DNA from: Crocodylus rhombifer
Lineage: Eukaryota > Chordata > Crocodylia > Crocodylidae
Direction of reading: 5' to 3'
Length of the DNA stretch: 64,000 bases
Assembly: GCA_038503035.1 (NCBI GenBank)
Contig: JAVSML010025226.1
Location: forward strand, 391,949 to 455,948
Shown: positions 11,118 through 19,778 of the stretch, one piece after another
Numbering within the stretch: position 1 is the first letter of the stretch
Layout of the letters: every line of letters begins with the position of its first letter
The notes under the pieces: model-generated
What the model was told of the DNA's origin: nothing
The model's input: only the letters and a program-made list of their open reading frames with translations
Databases searched by the model: none
Made by a program: the position numbers and the translations under genes

Positions 11118-11504
11118 AAGTCTCAAGCCTGTTAAAGATATGATGGGTCTGGGCTTTCCCCAGCCAGGACTGTGTGCATGTGTGTGGTAGCTGGAGGTTA
11201 TGGCACCTCCTACCCGCCTTTCACTGGGGACGATCCTTGGTCTTGCATTTCCTGGGGCTGCTGCACTGCCAGCAGACCCACCACACCTTCCCGACCCTGG
11301 CAGAGTGCAGTTTTAGTGGTCATGTCTAGGATCTGGTGCCTCCTCCTTCCCCATAGCCCTATCCCATACCTCCAGGTTCATCCTGGCATGGAAGCTCAGC
11401 AGGGACATATTCTTCCCCTGCTGGCTGGTGATGCAGTGAGTGCCCCCTCCAGCTCTGAAAGCAGGGCAGTAACTGCTGTAAACAAATAAAATGGAAATTG
11501 GTAG

Positions 11505-11538
11505 AGACAGAGTGAGGAGGGTGGTACTCACTCTGTCT
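11505..11538. repeat. Short perfect inverted repeat
   Basis: AGACAGAGTGA (11505-11515) and TCACTCTGTCT (11528-11538) are exact reverse complements separated by 12 bp. They lie just downstream of the transposase remnant on the minus strand. Confidence 0.7.
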
Positions 11539-12937
11539 GCAGGTGGAGCTTGGGGAACCCAACATCAGGAGGTTCACCTTCAAAAACACCAGCTGCTCCA
11601 TGAAACCAAGATCCAAGCCGGTGTGGTGGGGTGTCACAACATCCCCACCAGTGCTGAATGCTGTCTCACTCGGAACACTGGTTGGTGGACAGGACAGGTG
11701 TTCCCAGGTAACCGTGGTCAGATCCAGCCACATCTGGCTGTAGCTTGCCCAGTAGGCCAAAGGGCTACAGTCCATGGTCTTGACCATTGTCAGTGACCAT
11801 GAACTCATGAGAGAGCTTGCCCTGCCCAATGAGTTACCCCGTACCGTGCACTTCATGGCCACAATGATCTCCCTTGCTGTGTGGGACTCATCCATCACCT
11901 TGGTTTGAAGGAGAGCCCACCAATGGCCTGACTCATTGCATCGGTGCCTTGTGACGGAAAGGTAGGCATGATCTCCCCCCCAGCTGCTTCAGATGTCAAA
12001 GGTGAAGTGCAGGGCTACCTGTGGCCCTGCCTTGCACAGCTCCTCCCTCAAGTACTCCCTGCATGCCTCATACAGGGAGGGAACCACTGTCCTGCTAAAG
12101 GTGGTGCCTGTGGGCACTTGGTAAGATGGAGCCACAAACACCATGAGCCACCTGAATCCTGGCCACTCAACTAACGAGAAGGACTGGCCATCCAGCAAGC
12201 ATCTCCCCAATGCTCTGGGTAATCTTTCTTTCCCTTGCAATGCACCCGGCTTTGTCTGTGGCTTTCCCCCACTGCTCCAGGGTGGCCTGCCTCTGCTTTG
12301 GGGGGGCAGGGGCTTTGGAGTGCACAGGGGCCTTCCCTTTGGGCAAGCTTGCACTGGTGCCAAGATGAGGAGGGAGAAGGGCAAGGGGGTGCTGCCTCTT
12401 GAGATGCAGCAGTATCGTTGTGGTAGTGAAGTGTTTCCCTCTTCTCAGCAGGCAGAGGCACAACAACAGGAGGAGCTGATTCAGCTGAGCCACTTGCCTC
12501 CACAACCTCCTCTGAAGTGCCTTCCTGAGAAGGAGACCTGGGTCTAGGGGAACTTTGAGGGATGTGGAGCACAAAGTCAGATTCCCCTCAGTCCCCAGAA
12601 TTTCTTTAGCTAGGGCGCTCAGGTCCCCTGGTTCCAGATCTAGCTCCTCCTCTAGTAGTGGGAGGCTCACACTGGGAGATTAAATTGGGGTGGAAGAGAC
12701 TGTCATTCTGCTGCTGGTGCCTATTTCTGGTGTTAGGGGAGGTGGTGCAGGTGCAGGGACAGGTACTGCTCCTACCTCCTTGATTCCATTGGCAGCAGAA
12801 GACTCATGGCTGCCAGGAAAGAGGATGCACCTATGTTTGTGGGGCAGGGGAGAACTTGCAGCTGTAGCTCTCCCCCTACCCCATTTAGTCCCTCTCCCTC
12901 CCCTGCCAGAAGACCTGGCACCTGCCTTTCCACGCAC
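11525..12937 (-). pseudogene. hAT transposase, broken
   Basis: Minus-strand frames, in order, show a Pro/Ser-rich N-terminal region; RQATLEQWGK; GQSFSLVEWPGFRWLMVFVA; SYQVPTGTTFSRTVVPSLYE; ACREYLREELCKAG; then FTFDI followed by a stop where hAT proteins usually have W (FDIWSS). Next come VMDESHTA and MVTDNG, around the first catalytic Asp of hAT enzymes. The sequence then jumps at once to the C-terminal dimerisation domain (LSCPPTSVPSETAFSTGG, DVVTPHHTGLD, FMEQLVFLKVN). The part between the first Asp and the dimerisation domain is missing, so most of the RNase-H-like catalytic core is deleted. The pieces lie in different frames. A BED zinc finger was not visible. Confidence 0.88.
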
Positions 12938-12982
12938 GCTTCATATTAATCATTCCTGTGCTAGAAAATGTGTCTGCGTGTG

Positions 12983-13440
12983 TAACTAACTAATAATAAA
13001 ATATATGTCATTTTCTTCTCTTATATATGACCGTCTGACTTCTTCTGTGTTATGTTTACTGTTGTGTGTTGTGTAGTGTACCTAAAATAATTTCTCTTCT
13101 TCTCTTCTTCTTCATCTTCTTCTCTCTGACTTCTGTTGTGTTAATCTGAATATGTATCTGACTTCTGTGTTGTCTGTAGTCTAATTGTAACTATAATTAA
13201 TAATAATAACGATATATAATCTGTTCTCTTATATGACTGTCTGACTTCTGTGTTGTGTTAATCTGAATCTCTGTGTGACTACTTCTGTGTTGTGTTTAGT
13301 GTGTATGTAACTATAACTAATAATATTAATAGCTATATATAATCTCTTCTATGAATGTGTGCCTTCAGCTGTGTTGTAATAAGATCTGACTTCTTCTATG
13401 ATGTGTGTGTGTGCGTGCGTGCATGCGTGTAATGTGTGCT
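12983..13440. repeat. Imperfect minisatellite in the hAT 5' region
   Basis: Units containing TGACTTCTGTGTTGTGTTA and GTAACTATAACTAATAAT recur, with the last two GTAACTATAA blocks about 122 bp apart (13188 and 13310). CT-rich and TG-rich microsatellite tracts (13095-13135 and 13403-13430) are embedded. No coding potential is evident. Confidence 0.6.
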
Positions 13441-14115
13441 TCCCTACACAGTGATGGATCACACTGCCAAGGAAAACAGCTTTCTTTTTAAAAAGTGTTG
13501 GGGGGAAAAAACAAAGAACAAATATAAATTGAAAGAAATGGATTGGCTAGGGATAAGTAGAGGGATTCTAGTTAGTAAGGTAAGCTATATCCTCTTTTCC
13601 AAGAACAAAAAGTAGCAGGAGATTTACTAGGAAGCCAAGCCAGACCAGTACCTTTCAGACACCGTTGCTCAGGCAGAAACACCTTACAAAAGGGACAGAA
13701 AGGCTGCAGACAGAGGCTTATATGCTGTTCCTACATCCCTCCCCCAGAGCACTGTGATTGGAAGGGGACTCAGGAAGAGATCACAGTCACTGCCCAGTTA
13801 GAGATGTCAGTCTTTACCCCCCTGTTCCCCCTCCCTCTTCTCAGTTTCTGTTCCGCTGAAAAACCATCTCTGCATATTTCCTGAATCTTTTCCAAAACGA
13901 TTAAGATGTTTTTTATCTTCTCCCAATTTGATTTGGATTCAGAGATTTAGTCTCTGCATTGAGCCGAATCTTCTCTGAATTGAATTGCATACTGAAGCTT
14001 CGTGCAGTCCTGCTAATTATCTTTTTTTTCTTTATCATATTGTTATTTGTGTTTTACCTATACATTTTGAAAACAAAGGTATAACTAAAATTACTGAAAA
14101 GTATTGTCTTGAGTA

Positions 14116-14408
14116 ATACCATATTTTCTCATGTACAGCATGAAGCGATCCATAATATGCACCTTATTTTTTGAAAGGCAGAATGAAAAAAGCAAGATCT
14201 TTCCTTGTACCAATTAACTGGGGAGCAGCAGCTAGGGACTGAGCATGCTCATTGTTCTGCTCCCTGTGGATTACTGAAGATTTTAGTTTTTGTTTCAACT
14301 GTAAGTAGCAGAATCTTTCCACCAGATTTCTTGGATATAATGCACACTTTAATGTCTAGTGGCTGGTGTTTGGGGGAAAGGTGTATCTTATATGACAAAA
14401 CATGGCAT
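14116..14408. mobile_element. MITE with TIR of ATACCATATTTTCTC type
   Basis: The left end ATACCATATTTTCTCATGTA pairs with the inverted right end ATGCCATGTTTTGTCATATA, giving a unit of about 293 bp. The interior has no coding signal. No clear TSD was found, so the superfamily is not assigned. Confidence 0.6.
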
Positions 14409-14419
14409 CTGCTAGTGTT

Positions 14420-15530
14420 GATTGCAGTTTACCAGTTTGGCTTCTTTCATAATTTTAATTAAACCGATATTAGTTAACCAGTTCTGTGTATGTACAGTAT
14501 TATGAAAGTGTCATATGTAAGGCAGTTCCATAGGTGAGGGAATGATGATGCGCACTATAACCCAGATATCAAATCTCTCCATGTTCAGCAAATTTACAAC
14601 ATGTACTTTATAAGTCCAGGGGAATTTTCTTAGAATCTTAAAATACATGTATTAGTAAGTCTATTCATTGAGCCATAGCTGTTGAAGGTGAAGGGACTGC
14701 TATGACTGTTTAATTTGACACCCTGCAAAACACAGATAGTAGACTTTCCTAAATTCAAGTTCTGCTTCAAGTCCAATAGCTGTGATTAAGCTAAAGCAAC
14801 TGTTTAAGAAAACAATCCTGTCTTAATTGAAATGTTTCTTGTGACGGAGAATCCATCACAGCACTTGGTAAATTGTTCCACTGATTAAAATTTGCATCTT
14901 ATTTTTAGTCAGATTTTGTCTGTATATAAGTTCCAGCCATAAGATTTTGGTATATTGTTTTCAGTGTTGTCAGCTTTCTGTAAAATTATGGACACTCCAT
15001 AAATGATAAGGCTGAAAACACCTGTCCTTAAATTCCTTAAAAATATGTGCCGCCCATAAATCAGGAAGCAAAAACAGTGCTGTAAAAGCACAGAGCTCCT
15101 GAAGCTCCGTTGTCAGAAAACAAGCTGGTTGTATTATTGAAGCACAGATGGAGCACAGTATCACCACTTGGCGTTCGAGTGGGAGCACAGCATGTTGGAG
15201 ATAGCTCTTCTCGGGGCTTTGGTGTGGTGGTGCTGCTCCTGGTGATGCCTCCCATAAGCTTATAATACTGTGTGTAGAAGTAGGCAGACAGTGGTCTTTC
15301 TTTGGGCGTCTGTGCTGGGAGGGAGGGTATGGGTTTGTTGGTGGTAATGCAGGGGGTGTGCATTGGGGGGACACCAGGGTGTCAGATGCAGTTGTGGATA
15401 TCAAGGTGTAGGGATGAGTAGGGGACCACTTGGTTGGGGGCAGCACAGTGTAGGGTACAGTCAGGAATACCAAGGAGTAGGGGACCCCGATGGGGAGGTC
15501 AGCCTGGTGTAAGCCATTGCTGCCATCAAG
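14420..15530. other. Unannotated, with a GC-richer stretch at about 15060-15530
   Basis: The left part is AT-rich. The GC-richer part carries a long minus-strand frame (14970-15569, 199 codons) with Pro-rich, Thr-rich and Cys/Leu-rich composition and no recognised domain. It may be part of an unclassified repeat. Confidence 0.35.
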
Positions 15531-15532
15531 TA

Positions 15533-15714
15533 GGGTTACCAATCCAAGCAATTTTTTTTTCACTAACAATCTTCAAAGGTTTAAACCTGGCCCTGTCCAG
15601 GGTGTGGCAGAAGGGTTACATTAACATTATAGAAAACATATGTCAGTAAAAGTCTGGTTGTCAGTAAAAACTTTGAAGATTGTCAGTTAAAAAAATGTCT
15701 TTGTCTGGCAACTG
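15533..15714. mobile_element. Foldback MITE-like repeat
   Basis: The left arm (GGTTACCAATCC, T-run, then ACTAACAATCTTCAAAGG) is inverted at the right as AACTTTGAAGATTGTCAGTT, A-run, then GTCTGGCAACT. The arms of about 45 bp enclose about 90 bp. No TSD was recognised. Confidence 0.55.
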
Positions 15715-15997
15715 GTTTTTTCTGCTAGACTGAAGAGCCTTCTACTGTCAAATTTCCATCTCCCATTTGGACACCTGTTGATTGTGATCAAATTAACCTT
15801 TAACTTTCTGTATGATAAACTAAATAGATTAAGTGCCTTCAGTCTCTTGCTATATGTTTTTATTACAATTATTTTCATAGGTCTTCTTCAAACCCCTCAG
15901 ATTTTCAGTGTCCTTTCTGAAGTGTAGATAAAATAATAGATACAGTGCTGTGGTTTTGCCAGTGCCAAATATTGAGCTACCATAACCTCCCAATCTC

Positions 15998-16412
15998 CTA
16001 CTAAGTGCCCGTGTCTACACATGTACCAAACTGTGGAGTAGACTAATTAGTTGAGGAATAAAGCGTCACCTTCTACGCATGCAGTGGTATTAGGTCACAG
16101 TAAATTAATTAACGCTGCAGTAAAATAGTGCTGTTGGGGGCAGTACTGTTTTATGCCAGGGTAATTCACAATGATTCAATACACATTTAGACATTGACCA
16201 TGAGCATAAATTGTGCCTAGCCAAACAGGGGCCATACTTCTGCCTGGCACATATCCAAACAACTCTGGACTTTCAGCACCCTCCTTCCCCAGCCAGCCCC
16301 TCTGCCCCCCAACACTGTTACTCTGATCCCAGGGCTGAGCAGCCCTGGCATAAACTGCTTTGTCCCAGCTCAAATTGCTGCTGTCCCGTGGACATGTGTA
16401 GATGCTGTACCT
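15998..16412. mobile_element. MITE of the 'CTACACATG' terminal family, left copy
   Basis: CGTGTCTACACATGTACC at about 16010 is mirrored by GGACATGTGTAGATGCTGTACC at about 16390. Terminal motifs of this kind recur at 17690, 18060, 35985, 41570, 46370, 52895 and 55260, so this is a family spread through the window. Exact ends and superfamily are uncertain. Confidence 0.45.
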
Positions 16413-16650
16413 GGGAGTAGTTTATGTGGCAGGCCAGTAGGGGGTGCTCCTGCGTTGAACCACCTGCCTCACTGCACCCAACCACCTTCCAGGCTCCGAG
16501 TGCTTCCCTGGAGGTGCCTCATGTCCAGCCAACCCCCTTCCTGGAGCACACCCAGAAGCCGGAGGGTAGCACTGCCACCACCCAGGGTCTGGGCTGATCT
16601 TGGCTCTGGGCCCTCTGGGAAACAGTAGTCCTTGAGGGTACTTGACCCAT

Positions 16651-17334
16651 TGCAAGAATTTGGGGTGCTTCCCTCAGTCTGAAGCAGAAATAGTGGTCTC
16701 CCTTAGCTGAAAGAAGGGGATCCCAACGCATAATCTAGACCCTCTCCCAATAAGTCTCTCATGCTAGGTGCAGAGGAGAATTTTATTGGTTACAAGGAGT
16801 AGGTTTGGAATATGGTACAGGGTAGAGCAATATCAGAGAAATCCCTTAGAGCAAACAGTGGCATGGTAGCCTTTGATCACTCATCTGAGTTGCTGCAAAA
16901 TATATATCTAGTTAGATCTTAAGTAGCTTTCTCTCAAATATCATCCAGAGGCAGATGGGGATTCCCTCTGAAGGCAAGCAGTTCATTGAACATGAATTTC
17001 AAGTGAGAGAGCGAGTTTCAGATGGTCCAGCTTCTCTGAGAGTCCTCATTATGAATGCAGCTCCTCCTCCTGGGCAGTTTTTAGCTTGTATAGCCCTTAT
17101 GACCTCATTTACCTGATCCAATGAAGGCCAGCAGTTGTTGGCTGCCAGCCAACTGACTTGAAATGCATCACCGGTTGCTAAGTAGACTGGCAGGGTCGCT
17201 GCCCCTCCTAGTCATGATGACATTGCTTAAAACAATAGGAAGTTTAAGCCTCTCCATCCAGGTGTGTGAGGCCAGTCACATAGACAGAGGGCAGGTTTTC
17301 CTGTCCCTCAGAAATGTAACCAGTTCAGGTTACA
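16651..17334 (-). mobile_element. Retroviral-type LTR (minus strand)
   Basis: Read on the minus strand the segment starts TGTAACCTGAACTGG (ending at 17334) and ends ATTCTTGCA (at 16651), giving the TG...CA termini of an LTR. A TATA-like TCATAAGGGCTATAC lies near 17090-17105. A polyadenylation signal AATAAAA is at 16781-16787 on that strand, followed by about 130 bp that would be U5. Sequence to the left (16413-16650) could be the start of the internal region, but I cannot match a primer-binding site or a second LTR. No matching 5-6 bp TSD was found. No viral protein was recognised. Confidence 0.5.
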
Positions 17335-17439
17335 ACTCAGGGTTAGTTAAAGTCGATGGGGCCAGGAGTGTTTGCCCTATGCAGTGACCATGGTAGCCAA
17401 ATTGTCAGAATGGTCATCAGCCTGATAGGAGGGTTTCGG

Positions 17440-18090
17440 GAGAGACACAGATGGCATTCTGCCACAGTTTACTTCGGCTCAAATTGCTCTGAAGTTTATT
17501 GCTCCTGGGCATGCTGTTGGACATTTACTGTGAAGCCTAATCAGCTCCGCAGTAAATATCTCTGCAGCTGCACATGCACCCTTGTGAAGGTGCAGAAAAC
17601 TAATAAACTCTGGAACAGACAAGTACTTGTATTTCCAAGTACTTATTTGCTCCAGAGTTTTTTTGTGCACAGCAGCGCACGTGTAGATGCTGTCCAGCTG
17701 GCTGGTGCACCAGGGTGTTTCAGTGCAGGGACTGCCTTGCTGGCTAGACCCATACTGAAGCTCTCTCATGTGCCAGCCAACCCCTCCACAGCACACTGAG
17801 CCTCGTCAGACCAGCCCTGGACTGCTGCCAGCAAGGGTTGCTCTGGCCAGACTTAATGGCTCAGTATAATGTGGAGGGGCTGGCTAGGGCATGAGGGAGC
17901 TTCACAGCTGGTTAAGCTGGCAGGCAGCTCCTGTACTGCCAGCCGGGCAGCCTCTACACATGTGCTGCTGTGGAATTTTTTACTCTACAGCAGGATTGTA
18001 CTTGCATTTACAAATACTATCTATGGAGTAAAGTACTTTACTCCAGCCTAATGGGGATGCATGTGTAGATGCCAAGACATTTGTGGCACA
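17440..18090. mobile_element. MITE copies of the 'CTACACATG' family, right part
   Basis: The segment contains CACGTGTAGATGCTG at about 17688 and GCATGTGTAGATGCC at about 18057, both in terminal-type orientation. It also holds a hairpin at 17605-17660 and a related 'ttgcatttacaaatac ... agtaaagtactttactcc' block at 18002-18045. It may be two overlapping copies. Confidence 0.4.
17605..17660. repeat. Hairpin within the MITE
   Basis: The arms AAACTCTGGAACAGACAAGT (from 17605) and ACTTATTTGCTCCAGAGTTT (to 17660) fold into an imperfect stem of about 25 bp with a very short loop. A similar hairpin with CAAGTACTAAATAAAT arms is at 55287-55346. Confidence 0.7.
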
Positions 18091-18150
18091 GATAATTAGT
18101 CAAGTGCACAATAAACCTCCCACTTAGATGCACCTACTGACATCTAATAT

Positions 18151-18970
18151 ACTGTATTTATTTGAATCCAAGATAATCTTGAATTTAAGACTCCCCTACT
18201 TCCAGTAATTTGTTTCTTTACATCGGAGGTTCCCAACCTTTTTGCATATCCCTTCCAGATTTACCAGCTGCCTGTATACCCCTACCAGCACACATTTTAT
18301 ATTTCAACCCCTTAAATGCCAATTATTATTATTATAATACAAATTAAATCTGCCATTATACAATTTCTCCCACATAACCCCTAGTGATGTCTTGTGTGTG
18401 TACCACAGCTCGGGAACCCATGCTTTACATGGAAAATGATAGATGTGTTACAATTTTCCATGTATAGAATCTAATTAGTGGAAGATCATCCTCAGTTCAC
18501 CCCCCTCCACTGTAGTGGCAGAGAAAGCAGTGACAATGAGAGCCCCCATCCCTTCCCACCTGCCTTTTTCCTTCCTTACCTGTGCACCCTCCCACCATTT
18601 GCCCCCCACCCTGGTGCCTACCTTTCCTCCTGGTTGCCCCTCCATGCTTGTGCCTGCCCCTGCTGCATGCCCCCCTCCTCCCTGCTCCCATCTCCCTCCT
18701 CCCTGCAGCCTGCCCCACCCAGAGCACAAGGTAAGGAGGACAGCTTGGGGGGCTGACTGTGCAATCTTCCCTCATGCTTTCTCCCCCACTGGACTCCCCT
18801 CAGTTTCTCCCACATTCCCTCAGCTGTGGTCCTGCTCCTCCACCAAACAAGCTATTCCAGAGTTGTGTCACTCCCTGTCCTGGGCCAGTACTGAAATCTA
18901 AGGTGAAGCTTCTTTCCCATGCTGGCTGTGGGGAGGGAAACCTCATCTTGGATTTGAGTAAATATGGCAT
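18151..18970. mobile_element. TIR-bearing repeat with a nested hAT MITE
   Basis: ACTGTATTTATTTGAATCCA at about 18151 pairs with the inverted right end CCATATTTACTCAAATCCAA (18950-18969). The TTTTCCATGTATAGAATCTA block matches the fragment at 8236. A GC-rich, C/T-rich interior (18496-18915) gives open frames on both strands without any domain and may itself be an insertion. Confidence 0.5.
18216..18430. mobile_element. Short hAT MITE with perfect 8 bp TSD
   Basis: A 199 bp element (18224-18422) lies between identical CTTTACAT copies at 18216-18223 and 18423-18430. Its ends GGAGGTTCCCAACC and, inverted, ATGGGTTCCCGAGC match the widespread hAT terminal pattern 'ggttcccaa'. It contains no coding sequence and is nested in the 18151-18970 repeat, so it is the younger of the two. 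Confidence 0.85.
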
Positions 18971-19718
18971 CAGTATGGAACTCTCTATCAGGTAAACTTG
19001 TAGTGTAAAAAATTAGCTTGCTAAGATATATTTTCCAGAAACACACATTGATTGACATTAATTATATTTTCCTCTTTCAGTCCTTTATTCAGTGATTTCT
19101 AACTTGGAAATTCCTTTAACATTTCTATTAAAGACATTTTTTTTGAGCTTTGAAAATTGATACCCTTTTAAGTTATAGCAAAATGTAAGGCATTGTTCCT
19201 TTAAAAGTTCATTTAATAAATGTGTTAATTTTCTTACCCTCTGTCTGTTTCCTGACAAACAGCATTTTCAGTGGGGTGTTCCCTTTCTCTGTGACAAGTA
19301 GAGGCAGATCAGATCCTTGACTTTGAGCCAGGACCTAGGAGTGCCCCTTTTGATGAGCTCTGTAGTTCTTTGCCTTCAAACTTGCACTGATGGTACATAC
19401 TTCATTTGCTAACACAGCAGAGCCTTACACAAGATTTTAAAAAAGGAATTTTAGGTAAATTTTAAAAAGTGATCTTTGAGTTTCTGAGTAGGGCCCTGGA
19501 CATCAGCAATGCATGGGGCACACCAACTGCTGCACTACAGTCCAACTGCCAGGTGCAGCCACAGCTATCTATGCAAAGGAGGCACCCAGGGTTGCTGCCC
19601 CTCCCTCCCCACCCAATATGCTATATGCAAAGGAGAAGTTTCTGGATTTCCCCTCCTGCCCATGCTGTGAGAAATATTGAATAATACTTTTCTTGTTCAC
19701 TATGATTTTTATCAAAAG

Positions 19719-19778
19719 GATGCTCCAGAATCTGAGGCTTCATTTAAAAATTGTTCTTCACCTCCTCACGGGACAAAG
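19719..19778 (+). CDS. Possible 60 nt exon, speculative
   Basis: A 20-codon stop-free block (DAPESEASFKNCSSPPHGTK) begins after AAAAG, with a TTTTCTTGTTCACTATG pyrimidine-rich stretch upstream, and is followed by GTAACC. Its length is a multiple of three and its composition is protein-like. The acceptor AAG is weak, the donor is only moderate, and no neighbouring exon or known gene was recognised. Chance is a real explanation. Confidence 0.12.

Larger units (their letters stand above)
9870..11140. mobile_element. Nested retroelement with inverted arms (possibly Penelope-like)
   Basis: The sequence at about 10190-10480, read on the minus strand, matches about 10755-11115 read on the plus strand (shared blocks include ACTTCA-CTCATCAGCCTCCTA, CTGACTCCC and TTTCCATTTTCACT). 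The left arm continues on the minus strand into a tail at about 9945-9885 (AGTTGGTCTACTAAAAGATA, then CCAAAGGACCTTGTCTG). Between the arms (10495-10750) a plus-strand frame of 123 codons shows no catalytic motif. Inverted terminal segments with this organisation, plus the hammerhead-like motif in each arm, suggest a Penelope-like retroelement. This class is inferred and not proved; no GIY-YIG or reverse-transcriptase motif is visible. Nesting inside the hAT transposon shows it arrived later. Confidence 0.55.
9043..14020 (-). mobile_element. Near full-length hAT transposon with perfect 8 bp TSD
   Basis: The element spans 9051-14012 (4962 bp including a nested insertion) between identical 8-mers ctaattat at 9043-9050 and 14013-14020. 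Its ends TAGACCTGTGTGAA and, inverted, CAGGACTGCACGAA are diverged copies of the TIR seen at 2137/3677, and the AATTCGGC/GATTCAG-rich subterminal repeats match that element too. The transposase remnant lies on the minus strand (about 12937-11525). Between the coding remnant and the left end sits a nested inverted-arm retroelement (about 9870-11140). Frameshifts, an in-frame stop and a large internal deletion show the copy cannot encode a working transposase. Confidence 0.88.

Noticed and set aside
11476..11531. Possible intron on the minus strand downstream of the hAT dimerisation domain (GTGAGT donor, TTTACAG acceptor).
   Set aside because: At 56 nt it is shorter than usual vertebrate introns, and the donor lies in an inverted repeat, so the match is likely chance.
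14970..15569. Minus-strand frame of 199 codons as a possible gene.
   Set aside because: It has no recognisable domain, lies in low-complexity Pro/Thr-rich sequence and overlaps a foldback repeat at its start.
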